From Euonymus europaeus (Eukaryota > Streptophyta > Magnoliopsida > Celastrales > Celastraceae): 64,000 nucleotides of DNA. The position numbers and the translations under genes were made by a program. The first letter of the stretch is position 1. Each line of letters opens with the position of its first letter. The notes beneath the pieces were generated by a model, which did no database searches, had not been told where the DNA came from, and saw nothing but the letters and a program-made list of their open reading frames with translations. The stretch lies in contig OY756972.1 in assembly GCA_963580455.1 (NCBI GenBank), positions 20,785,001 to 20,849,000 on the forward strand. The letters run 5' to 3'. This document shows positions 42,012 to 53,617 of this stretch, in pieces.

Positions 42012-42889
42012 CGAGACTGCAAACCACAAAGAAAGAAATCCACAAAAAACCCCGTTTCGTTACAAATTCCCATATACAAATGAATCAATGGCATAAAGCA
42101 TTTTAAAGTAACTATAAGAAACCTCGAGAAAACCCAGATTGATCCAAAAAATAATAATCAGAGATAACAATAGTGTTAAGTTGTTGATGCAGTGGTAAAA
42201 AAAGTAAAAAACACGACTTTCTGGTGGCAAAAGCGTAAAAATAAGAGTTACAGTTGAAAGCTGGAGTTCACAAAGAAAAAGACAAGAGTCAGGAGAGTGT
42301 GACTGAGCTAATTGTGTGAGATGACATATACAGTAAATGAAGAGAAATTGAGAGGCGAAGAATGGAACCTGGAGAATTTTTTAATGATTGATGCAGGCAA
42401 CTAAGAACCCAAGATTGGACTGGTTTTGATGGCTGTAGAGGGTTTGATGATGTTAAAGAAGAAGAAGAAGAAGAAGAAGAAGAGCTGTGAAGCTGCTTTT
42501 TTATTCAATTTAGGAAGGTATCAATGTGGTGCGCATAAATGCACGGTCGTTTCGTGAAGTTGAGTAATCTGTACCGTCTGATCTTTACTAGGGCCCACAC
42601 GGTTACGTGTAATTTGGTTCCATCATATAATGGAGCAGTGTGTCTTTCCCCAAGAGCAAAGATAAGCCCAATAGAGCCCAATTAAATACATTATTCCATT
42701 TGATGGGCTTGGGCTTCAGCCTTAATTCTTTTTCAATCCGGCCCAGCATCGCAAATTACATAAACCTTATTTCTTTTTCATACGCATTGGACTCTACTGA
42801 GTTGAATGACGACTGACCATTGACCAACAAACATGTGTCAATTGTCAAAGCCTTAAAGGCGGTGAATAAAAGAAGACCAATTTTGACAC
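42012..42889 (-). promoter_or_regulatory. MIRO 5' region
   Basis: Upstream sequence of the MIRO gene on the minus strand. A GAA/AAG trinucleotide run at about 42456-42484 lies about 450 bp upstream of the start codon, typical of a plant leader or promoter. No other gene seen before the Mutator element begins at 42890. Confidence 0.5.
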
Positions 42890-43255
42890 GGTAATACTAG
42901 TCATACATAGGATTACGTATCCATAATCTACATAATACACATGGCAGTCCACGTTGGCAACATGACTTGAGTTTTTAAACTTTGAACTTTCAAAGTTTCA
43001 AAAGATGGTAATTATTACAATTTCAACCATGGTACAGTAACTAGAGTTACCGGCACATTTTCCAACAAAAGAGAAACTCAGCTTCAAAATTGTAAGAAGA
43101 AGAACATTGCACTGTAAAAGCACATTTCGAAAGCTTCTGAAAATCTTTTCCATTAGACGGATTCTTTCTCCTACAGCGATTGCTATTCTGGGCGAAAACA
43201 AATTAATCGCGTTCTAGTGGGAGACTGCGTCAGTTCAGGTGGAATCGCATGACAG

Positions 43256-44670
43256 GTATAATGTATTAAGCTCTAATGTATTAAGCTCTGTTGTGTTTCG
43301 TTATCATTTTCTTGGTTCTTGTACTGTTTCTGTAAGGACAGTTATTGTGGTGGGTTTCTTTTACTTCTGTATTTCCCAGTTTGATAATGGAAAAATCAGT
43401 GTCTTGGTTTAATAGCTAAAATATTGAGTCGAGTGATGTTGTATGGCAGCCCTCATTACATTGAATGTTTTAAGATAATGTTTATTCTTATGCAATGTAA
43501 TGTCTTTAAAACATTGTGTTGGTTATAACATTTGAATGATTACTCCATTGTTTGATTTATATTGAATGTACAGGGCTTGCTAAATTGGGGAGTTGGAGAA
43601 TTTCTTTGGGTTTATTTGATTTTGTTAAATGAGAGTTTGATTACATTGTGCTTGTTTTGAAGTAGTAAAAACATACCGATATCTCAATCTACATTGTTTA
43701 GTTTCGTTCTAGATGGATTTGGGCAGCGTTGGGTTGGTTTTGATTATCTGTTGGTATTTTATACGAGAGATATTACACAGGTCTATAAACAAGGTGGTTT
43801 TTGAGGAAGGCATTGTCTTTATTATGGGTTAAGGCATTGTGTTTTTTGATATTACATTTTGTTTTTAATATTACATTGAATGTTTTACGACTATGTTAGT
43901 TTTGATGCACTCTAATGTCTTTAAAAAAGAGGATGTTGGTTATAACACTTATTTGAGTAATCCATTGTGTGTTTTTATTCAATGTGAATGGCTTGTTAAA
44001 ATGGGGACTTTGAGAATTTCTTTTGGTTGATTTTACTTTGCTAATTGAGATTTTGATTACATTGTGCTTCTTTTGAAGTAGTAAAAACATATAAATGTCT
44101 CAATGTACATTGAGTAGTTTCATTGTAGATGGATTTGGGTAGCCATGTGTTGATTTTAATTCTATGTTGTTTTTATATACGAAGATAGTACACATGTGTA
44201 TAGATATGGTGGTTTTTGAGAAAGGCAATCTGTTTATTATGGTTTACAACATTGTGCTTTATGATGTTACATTGTATTTGTTGGTTAAAAAATTAAGTAT
44301 AATTTTTATTTCAAGGTGATTTTTATAATAGATCTCCAGGGCTTTAGATGTATATATTTACATTGTGCATATACTTGCTTGATGGATTTGGGTTTGAATG
44401 GGTTGAATTTTTAGGAAATTTTGATTTTGAATCGAGATTAATAGTTTAATACACTAGGCATGGACATTGTTCTTTTTTTATGATGACATTGTGTTTATTC
44501 TGGGGTTGCTACATTATGATTATCATTATTACATTGTGATGTTTTACTGTTTTTGGTTAGGAAAATGAGTAGCTGGTAGTTGATTGTGCAATGTAATAAT
44601 GAATGCTACATTGGATAACTTTTTATTGTTATGTTAGTAAAATTTTTCATGTTGAAAACCATAATTGCAG
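43256..44670 (+). repeat. MULE left subterminal region with ACATTGT-rich repeats
   Basis: Leader or leader intron of the Ulp1 gene; the acceptor ATAATTGCAG directly precedes its ATG. The word ACATTGT or close forms recurs many times. A unit of about 420 bp is tandemly repeated: TTGATTACATTGTGCTT plus TTTGAAGTAGTAAAAACATA appears near 43635 and again near 44054, followed each time by ATGGATTTGGG. Confidence 0.75.
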
Positions 44671-47600
44671 ATGGCAAAAGGTAGTACTACTCGATCTAAA
44701 AAGCGTACAAGATCTTCATCGAAGAATAAACATAAGTCGCCAAAAAAGGTGGGGAAGAAGCCAAACGAAATGCAATTCAAATCTAATTTGGGAGCTATCA
44801 AGACTGTGTTAGAAAGTCTGAGCTTGACAGAGAAACATAAGGAATGTTTTAAGAAAACTCCATTTTGTATGTTATGGGAGAATTTGATTAATGAAGATCA
44901 CAAAGACATGAAGACAAAAAAGAATGAGAACTTCATATGTGACATCATTAGATCTTATGATGGACGCACGGGTTGCTTCATTATAGGGGAGAAGAAGTTG
45001 AGACTAAATGAGACCGATATAGCGCTTATTTTCGGGGTGGTTTCTGGCAGTGTGGATATAAAAATCGGAAGAATGACAAAGCCAAGTGGTAATGAACTCG
45101 TTAAGTCACGATTTCCGGAGGGGACGACACAAATGAAATCCACGAACATAAAGAATGCACTGCAAAAAGCTGCCGCTGGTACAAAAGATGAAGATGCAAA
45201 TGATGTTGCTCGACTGCTCATGTTATACACTTGCATGACCTTGTTTTTCTCAACCAGAGCTGACAACGTTCCGTGGTCATTTATTAATTACATCTACGAC
45301 TTGGATAATGTCAGAGAATACAACTGGTCTAAGGCCATCACCGAGCACCTACTAGACTCGATAAAGAAAAATTACAAAGATCCGCGAAAGGTGACTGGAT
45401 GTGTGACAGTGTTATCGGTAATGCTTGTACTTTTTTCAAAATGATGTAACATTACATTTCAATAGAATGTACTCATATAGCAGTTTAATAATGCAGTACT
45501 GGTTTTGCGAGAGAACAAAAATATTTGCGCCACTGAATATTGAAAAATTTCCGAGATTCCTAAAATGGGACATCAGTGGATGGCCAAAGGACTTCAAGAC
45601 GAAATACATTGACACAATGAAAGGGAAACAGGTATTTAGATCAAATGTTTCTTATTACATTGTTAAAAAAATTGGCCAATTTGTTGAAATGAGTTATATG
45701 TTGTTTTTTCATGATTGGTTATTGCACATTTATATTGTTTAAAACCATGTAAGGATTACATTGCCATTAATGTAGTTTGGTGCATTATGTTTATATAGGA
45801 TTACATTGTGGTTATATGAAGTTTGTGGAATACAAGATTTAACTATTAACTTGTCCTTATTTGAATTCTTACATTTGTTAGTACATTTAAATTGTGCAGG
45901 CCTGTAATGTGGTTGAAGATGAATTGTCCATGACAGAAGCAGAATGCAAGGCCTTGAATATACAACATCAAATCTCAACCCCAGATCAGAATGGTCTAAA
46001 CCGTAGCAATGGTGCATCGCTGATCATCAGTTTGGATAAAAATAATGATGAGACTTCCAATCCAGAACCAGATCATGTGTCACCGCGACGCCGTTTGTAT
46101 GTTGAGTTTGAAGAGGCAGTTTCACCACCCATGCATGAACAACAATACCCCATAGAAACTCCTCAGACTGATGTGCTGCTTAAAATTAAAACCCTGGAGC
46201 AAGAAAGTGATGCAGCGAACCTGGAGATTGAACAGTTGCAAATTGAGATTGCAGTGCAAATAAAAGAGAAAGAGAAACTACAACATGACATGAATCAGAT
46301 GAGTAATACATTAAATAGCAAAATTGTTGAGCTGGATAGTATAAATGCCAATTTGGTTGAAGTCAATCTAGAAAAGGAACAGCTTGAAAAGGAAAACGCC
46401 GGGTTGAGAGCGGAGTTGAATCAGCTCAAATCAGAGACAGCGGACATAATGGCATTGTTTGAGTCGAAGAACAATGCGATGCCAGGTACTGATGTTGTTC
46501 CAATAGCAGTTCAGGCACAAAAAATAACTAATGTAGCGATTCAAAATAAAGACACCCCGGAACCAGTTGTAACTTGCGATGTGAACAAGGAGACAATAAA
46601 GAGAAAAAGAGAGACACCCTCCATGGTCAGAAGAGTGAAAAACAAAATCAGGGTGCCAAAGTGTGACTCAATCTTTGTGTATGATAGGAAGAAGAATCAG
46701 AAAACCCAGAATAAGGGTAAGAACGTTGTTGACGATGAAGACTTTGAAGTTTGTGATTTGGAGTCATATCAAGTGGTGGAGCGCAAAGAGAAGCCATTAG
46801 GAGTCCCAACAAAGTCAGAGACATACAAGTACCTGACACCGGAGGTGAAAAATAAATTGACTGATATTGCGAAACAGGGGCAAAACAAGTAAGTAACACC
46901 TCTTTGAATATACATTGTCATATTAAAAGTACTGATTGTTATGCTCAAATATTTAGTACATTGTGCATTTTATATTGTCTTAAAAATTGGGGCCTAAGTG
47001 AAATATTTGAATATGCCGTATTATAGTTTATAACATTGAATGGTTTTAGTAATTTTTGTTTGTAATAGTTGCATTGTTGTTTATGACAATGTAGTAAACT
47101 GTAATATATTATTACATTGTTTTTGTATTCAATGTTGTTATGTTGTAATGTTGTAGTGAACTGAGAACTGAGAATTTTAGTTTATCTTAAAAAGTGGGAC
47201 CTAAGTGAAATATTTGAATATGCCGGATTATAGTTTATAACATTGAAAGGTTTTATTAATTTTATAACATTGAATGGTTTATAACATTGAATGGTTTTAT
47301 AACAGTGTCGTATTATTACATTGTTTCAGTATTCAATGTTTTTATTTTCATTATGATAAATGCTAATTACCTGAGAGATGGCGCAGTGTAATGGTATGGC
47401 TTGGAGATGAATTTTTGATGTGGTCAGACATAGTACATTTACTTAACTGTGACATGGTTTCAAACAAGGTGAATTTTTTTTATTAACAATCTCGATTTCA
47501 TTCCTTTTAAAATCCCATTATGAATAAAAAGTTGTGAAATTCATACTGTGTTTAAAAATTTTCAGCTCATTGACTCATATGCCGAGTACCTTACCGGAAT

Positions 47601-48346
47601 TCATAGCCATGTGAGCCCTCAACCAGTACAGTGCAATGAAAATGCGACTTCATTTGCGGTAACGAGTTCATGTATGACAATCCTGAATGTGAACAGAGCT
47701 GACCTCATTGAAAAACACTTGACGGAGAAGCTTCGTGCCAGTGCTGGAAAATTTCGATACACCATATTCCCTTTACTTTCTGCTGGAAACCATGTTTCCC
47801 CAAACCACTGGACAATATTAGTTCTAGACAGTGAGGACGAGAAGTGGCTACACTACAATTCCATACTCCCGAGAAGCAGGAAGACAACAGATTCGTATCT
47901 TAGAGATGCTGAAAAAATGGTACTACAAATATCATTGCACCTCTACTTTTCCAAAACATATCATTGAAAACTAACATCCTGTCTATACTGTTTTTGTGAC
48001 ATAGGTGACTTACTATGACAGCATTTTTGACTTACTGGATCCTAGTCAACACATCAAACCACCACTTTCGACAGTTTGGGACACACCCCAACAATCTGAT
48101 GCATCGTGAGTTTTACATTATAATTTCCCAATGTTTATTGGATGTACAATGAGACTAACTACATCAGGACATTACATTGTTTACAGGGTTGACTGTGGCA
48201 TAATATGCATATACATCATGGACTCGATTTTCAGAAATCGGAAAATACCAAAAAAGCTTCAAAGGGATGAACTTCTCAAGTTTCAAGCTAATATGATTCA
48301 CAGTTTCTTGAACGATCCAAAACGGGGGTGGAATATCAAATGTTGA
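44671..48346 (+). CDS. Ulp1-type (C48) cysteine protease encoded by the MULE
   Basis: Seven exons, 44671-45417, 45497-45631, 45900-46888, 47378-47468, 47566-47919, 48005-48105 and 48187-48346, join in frame to 858 aa. A basic Lys/Arg/Ser-rich start (TRSKKRTRSSSKNKHKSPKK) is followed by a transposon-associated N-terminal domain (FKKTPFCMLWENL, FICDIIRSYDGRTGCFIIG, LNETDIALIFGVVSG). A long coiled coil (about residues 390-490) and a basic cluster (IKRKRETPSMVRRVKNK) come next, and the C-terminal protease domain last. Catalytic His about 735 (NHWTILVLD), Asn instead of Asp about 752 (WLHYNS), Cys about 809 (VDCGIIC). Ulp1 proteases cleave SUMO; whether this one does is unknown. No stop or frameshift was found. 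Confidence 0.8.
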
Positions 48347-49141
48347 TATTAGCTTGTAATTAAAAAGTTGTGCTCTTTTGTTGGACCAATTAACCTAAAC
48401 TTGGACAGTTTTTAATGTTTAAACTAGCATGTTAATTTCATGTGATTATTTGTTTCTTATCGTTCAATGATTGCAATAAATTATCAAGCTGCATAAACTG
48501 ATAATCATGTAATGTATTATGACCAGTAGTGTTAATAATAATTAATACATTTTACAAATAATAGTGACCGAAATGATAGTACCTAAGTATGACTAAAGTA
48601 ACTAAATTTAAATTAGTAACCAATAACAGTGCATTGACAAATGCCCCTTGTTAGTAAAGAATTGCAATTCAATATGTTAATGCCTACATTGACATTGCAA
48701 TGGATTTTAGTTAAATGTATTGGCGGACTACAATGGATTAAGATGCGTTATGCAAACTACAATGCACTGACAAAATGCCCTTGTTAGTTGGCCGACTACA
48801 ATGGATTAAGATACATAATGCATTGGTTTTTATTTAAATGGATTAGCAAACTACAATGTTTTTTAGTTAAATGCATTATGCAACTAGTGCAATGCAATTA
48901 CAAAATTACCATTATTAAAAAAAAAAACACTGTCTAATGCAATAAAGATGAACTTAACACGCAATAATTAAAATCACATCAAAAAATAATTCGAATACGA
49001 TTCGTTCAAAACATTAAACTCATTAAAACAAAACAACAAAAATCATATCCTCCATCCCAGTTCTCATAAAAATAACTTACATATCATAACATTAACCAAA
49101 TATCATAACATTAACCAAATAACAAACACAGAACACTAAGT
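48347..49141. other. Region between the two convergent MULE genes
   Basis: Non-coding, with many AATGCA/CAATGCA words (for example ACAATGGATTAAGAT twice, near 48730 and 48800). It is the 3' side of both genes. No element boundary seen. Confidence 0.6.
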
Positions 49142-49345
49142 TCAGGGTATCTGCTCATCCTCGTGTGCTTGAGTTGATGCTCCTGCTGTGCTACTACTGC
49201 CCTTGCGTCTTTTCCCTCCCCATATCTTCTTTTTCATGGCACTGGGTGGGCGTCCCTTGCCTCTTTTAGGTTTTGGGTCATTAGAATTTGATGTTCGTTG
49301 GATCGAATGTGTAACCCCAACTGAAATGAAATTCCTTTTACGCTC
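49142..49345 (-). other. Open 67-codon extension beyond the transposase stop
   Basis: Directly after the in-frame TAG (49348-49346) the same frame stays open for 67 codons to TGA at 49144-49142. It reads ERKRNFISVGVTHSIQ and then a basic AT-hook-like PKPKRGKGRPPSAMKKK stretch, a C-terminal pattern common in FAR1-type proteins. This suggests that the TAG is a secondary nonsense mutation of a longer protein, or that the stop is leaky. Confidence 0.65.
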
Positions 49346-52300
49346 CTAAATCCATTTCATGACATCCGCATATTGTCCCTCATTTTCAGCTGCCAAATCA
49401 GCATAATGGTGAAAAGATTTGCACATATTATCATACCTTTGTTGTTCAATTGTCGTGGACCACCCGACATAATTGACCTTCACACGTGAGTGGCATCTCC
49501 TAATGTCCTTCCTCCATCGCCTACAATACATTAACGGCAATGTGTACTCATCATTAGCTATAAGCACAGTCAATGCATGCCTGCATAAAATCCCCTTGAA
49601 CTCAAATCCCAAACAAGTACAATTAACTTCTAGACCATCGTACAGAACTTGGAACATAACTTTCTTCCTCCCACCTTCTCCATAAACCACATCTTCATTA
49701 ACATAATATCGCGAATGATACGGGAGCTTCTCAATGGATCTAATACCGCAATACATCATCCCAATCAGCTCTTTTTGGAATTCAATGAACTTTCGGGCAG
49801 TGTAAACTTTTTGAATCTGCTTCTCCATTTCGTAAATAGTTGCACAAGATATTTCCTTGTTAAAAGACTCAAAGTCTGCCAACCTCTCTTTCTCTATCTT
49901 CTTCCGCAATGCATTATCATACTGCTCCACAAATTGCTTTAATGTTGTCTTCGAGTTAACATATCCATCAAAAAAAGCATTCATGCTCTCGCTCCGACCA
50001 GTGGTGGACATTCCAGCCCAAAAATGTCTTTTAACAAAGATCGGAACCCACATCTCCTTCTTCGAATACAAATAAGAAAGCCAAACATTTCCCTCCAAGC
50101 CATGTAGATAAATCATCATCCTCCAAGTCTCTAGAAATTGACAGGAGAGTTTCATATTAAAAAATATATATTTGTCTACAAATTGAGGATGATGAGGAAA
50201 TGCAATTCAGTTTCTAACGATCACAATGCAATAGGATGAATAGCAATGCAACAAGATACGTAATGTGTAATCCAATGTTCAGGTATAAAATATCAATGCA
50301 ATTAGACAATGCAGACCCACATAAAATGCAATGGGTTATGACAGAGGTCTAATATGTTATGAAATGCATCATGTTTCAATGTTTACCCAAAAATAGCAAT
50401 GCAACAGGATAATGTAGTGTTATTATGAAAATGCAATGCAATAATATAATGCAATGTCTATGTTAAAACATCAATGCAAAAACACATTGCAGACCAAAAA
50501 AATCGAATGGCTTATGACACGGATCAAATATATTATGAAATGGATTATGTTGCACTGTAATAATAAAATGCAATGCAACAATACACTTTCTAAGGAATAA
50601 ATGTCAGTACCTTCAAAATCATCAATACTTTGTGAATCATAAACAGCCGCACCCAACAAACGAGTAATACCTTCATATTCTCTGTGAGATCCAAGCTTCT
50701 CAGGCACTTTCTTCATTATATGCCACAAACACCATCTATGCCTTGTATTAGGAAAAACAATCTCAATAGCATTCTTCATTGCCATATCTTGGTCAGTAAT
50801 TATTCCCGGAGGAGGGACACCACCCATACAACTCAACCACGTGCTGAAGAGCCACACAAAAGTATTTGTGTCCTCACTTGATATTAGTCCACATCCAAGA
50901 AGAATTGAATGACCATGTTGGTTGACACCCACAAAAGGAGCAAAAGGCATGTCATATTTGTTTGTCAAATAAGTCGTATCAAACGTGACTACATCACCAA
51001 ACTCTTCATATGCTGCCCTACTTCGAGGATCTGCCCAAAAAACATTTCTGAGCCGGCCCTCATCATCCCAATCAATAAGAGAAAAGAACCCGTCATTATT
51101 AGACTGCATTCGGAGGAAATATCTTTGCATCGCATCAGCATCGCCAACTCCTAGACGTATTCCTCTCGTTTTTGCGATGACATTTCTAGTATCCCTCTCA
51201 ATAAAAGGCAGCTCCTCATGCCCACCAGCTTCAATGACGAATGAGTTGTGACTCTTGTTCGGCCTAATTCCAGCCATGTCATTAATTTCCAATTGTCTCT
51301 TCACATATGGGCTTATCTCCCTATTACATTTGAAAAATCTTGATTGACTAGGACTCAGATTGTGGTTATGGTCATCATCAAACATAGTGATCTCCCACTT
51401 CCCTTCAGCTGATAGTCGTGCAGCCAACCTAGCTTTGCACTCGTTCTTTGAATGTGCACGGTGATTGACCGAAATTTTTGAACGACTATGATACTTATCC
51501 GACCTCCCACATATGAATAACAAATATTTGTGAATCCCACTTGCATCCTTAGTGATTGACCTCTTCTTCACAGAAAAACCATTCGTAACTCCATACTCTT
51601 TATAAAAAGTGAACATTTCATCAACTGAGTCAAATAACATCCCAGCAGTTGGCACATTAGATCCAACAGGTTCCTCCACCTCAACCTCATATATACTCTC
51701 AACTGGCTCTATTAGATTCAACATTGTCCCCCTATAAAAAAAAGGGAAAACATTATTAGTAGCAAAAACCACAAAGGATTATCACCCACCCAATAAGCCT
51801 ACAAAAATAAATAATGCAATGGTATAAATTAGTTAGTGACAAAACACAATGCCATTAGGCTCTGGAAAATACATGAATGCAATGGATTAAATTATTCAGT
51901 GACAAAACACAATGCCATAAGGCTCTGGAAAATACATGAATTCAATGGAATAAATTATTCAGTTACAGAACACAATGCCATAAAGCTCTGGAAAATAATT
52001 AAATGCAATGGAATAAATTATTCAAATTTGTTAAACAAAATGTAATGTCGCATAGAAATAAATGACAAATAAATGACAAAACACAATGTCATAAAGATCT
52101 GGAAAAAACATTTGTACCACAGGAAAAAAATATAAATTGCAAACACAGAGTTACTGCTACCTTGGAGTACAACCTCAATTTAACTGAAAGTAAAATCATG
52201 ACGAAATGCTTCCCCTGACGAAATTAATTACATTGAGACATTTAATTACTTAAACACAAACAAATGCATTGTCATTAATTGAATAAACCCTATCAAGTGT

Positions 52301-52560
52301 TCAGACAACATAAATGAAGAATCAATTCCCTCACAGCAAAAACAAAAACCCATGAAATCCCACCTTAATATTCAAACAGCTATAACAAATCGAAACTCAA
52401 GACGTATTGAAGAATATCAAGATAAAAACTTTAAGCTAATAACACAAATAAGAACACAAAAATTTCATAAAACCATCCAGAAATCATCGATCTACACCCC
52501 ATATACACACCTTGACAACGACGACTCTGACTCAACTACAAATCCTTCCATTCCTGCCAT
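49346..52560 (-). CDS. FAR1/FHY3-type MULE transposase
   Basis: Exons 52560-52511, 51731-50611 and 50130-49346 give 651 aa to an in-frame TAG. Exon 1 encodes MAGMEGFVVESESSLS, and its phase fits exon 2. Domains: FAR1-type DNA-binding region (MLFDSVDEMFTFYKEYGVTN ... FDDDHNHNL), MULE catalytic core with DDE-type Asp in VVTFDTTYLTN and GIITDQDMAMKN and Glu in GRSESMNAF, and a SWIM zinc finger (CTCLGFEFKGILCRHAL). The core resembles domesticated FAR1-related proteins, but the gene sits inside a complete element with TIRs, so it is called a transposase. Apart from the TAG the frame is intact. The start lies about 270 bp inside the right terminal repeat, as expected for mudrA-type genes. Confidence 0.85.
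51838..52060 (+). repeat. 63-bp tandem repeat in transposase intron
   Basis: Three full units and a partial one. Each has GACAAAACACAATGCCATTA (or a close variant), then GGCTCTGGAAAATACATGAA and ATGGATTAAATTATTCAGT. It lies in the first transposase intron. A weaker copy follows at about 52075-52110. Confidence 0.85.
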
Positions 52561-52842
52561 TTGTTAAACCACTTGAAGCTCAAATATGAAAGCAAATGAA
52601 AAATGAAACTTCAAAAAGTTGATATGACACTAACTAGGGGAGAGAAATTGGTGAGTTAAGACAAACAAAAATAGAAGCGGGAATATCAACGTGAGTAGGC
52701 GGGAACTAGGGCAATTCAGAAGAAGACAAAAAAATTGGTCTCCCAAAATATCTAGCTGGCATGCACAATCAACATGCCACGTAGACTATGTACATTATGG
52801 ATACCGACTATTATGTACCTTTAGCATTTCCCATTTCGACAC

Positions 52843-53617
52843 TTGCGCCTCCTAATTAATGTGAAAGCACATGAAGCCACCAAAGCTCACGTTGACCAAA
52901 ATAATAAATCACATTGATAAACCATAAACTGAAAAAAAAACACGTGGAAAAATCTTAAAATGTTTCTCTTTTGGAAAAAGGGAACACACCATTATTTACC
53001 CAAATAAAATTTCGCTACTCATTCATAAGATTTTTATTCATATTGTTCATAACTGATGTGTTCATGATCGTTACTTTTGACTCTAAATTATAAGTTTAAA
53101 AATTTAAATTTGTACTCCCTCGCTATGAACATTATTTTTCTGATTTGTGTGGGTGTCGGAGTCCGCTTAAGTGCATCCTCATTGATAAAGGACGACCATA
53201 GTTTGCAGTCCCTTGGCATAATTTATTGTAGATTGAGAGTTTACGTGCGGGCAGGCTGTTAAAGAAAAACTGAGAAAAGTTTTTTTTTTTTAAAGTGGTA
53301 TTTTTGTCTAAACAGACATAAAGATGTAGGATTAAAAAAAGGAAGACGTCAACCACTGCCGTCTCGTGGCCGTTAGTTTTTCCCAACGTCAAAGCACATT
53401 CAAATCCCAAGATAACGCCAAATTTCCGTCCATGCTTTCCCACGTCACAAACTCATCTTTCTTTTGGGATCTTCCCATTTTCGATACGAACTTATGAACC
53501 CCCGTCTGCCTCTCTCTCTCTAATCTCTGCCTCTCTCCTGCTATATATACACATACATATAAACACGCACAGGACACACGTGGATTGGCGTTGAAATTGA
53601 CGAATAGATTGGGGAAG
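52843..53617 (+). promoter_or_regulatory. Promoter region of PNC gene
   Basis: Intergenic sequence between the MULE and the carrier gene. A TATA-like CTATATATAC at 53541-53550 and a CACACGTGG word (G-box-like core ACGTG) at about 53575-53583 lie just upstream of the ATG at 53618. A CT-rich run precedes the TATA. Confidence 0.55.

Larger units (their letters stand above)
42890..52832 (+). mobile_element. Complete Mutator-like element (MULE) carrying Ulp1 and FAR1-type transposase genes
   Basis: The ends are inverted repeats. The left begins GGTAATACTAGTCATACATA and continues GTATCCATAATCTACATA. The right, read inward, begins GGGAAATGCTAAAGGTACAT and continues GTATCCATAATGTACATA. Similarity fades after about 70 bp. 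The element is bracketed by ATTTTGACAC (42880-42889) and ATTTCGACAC (52833-52842), a target duplication of 9-10 bp with one mismatch, as expected for Mutator. Length about 9.94 kb. Two convergent genes lie inside: Ulp1-type protease (44671-48346, +) and transposase (52560-49346, -). The combination matches the Ulp1-bearing MULE group known in plants (Kaonashi-type). Confidence 0.88.

Noticed and set aside
44955..45266. Minus-strand open frame inside the Ulp1 gene
   Set aside because: Shadow of exon 1 of the Ulp1 gene; no domain or splice support.
49346..51731. Domesticated FAR1-RELATED SEQUENCE host gene
   Set aside because: The gene lies inside terminal inverted repeats with a target duplication and beside a transposon Ulp1 gene, so an element-borne transposase is the better reading.
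51836..52045. Repeating open frame in the transposase intron
   Set aside because: It follows from a 63-bp tandem unit (multiple of three) on the strand opposite the gene; no start context or homology.
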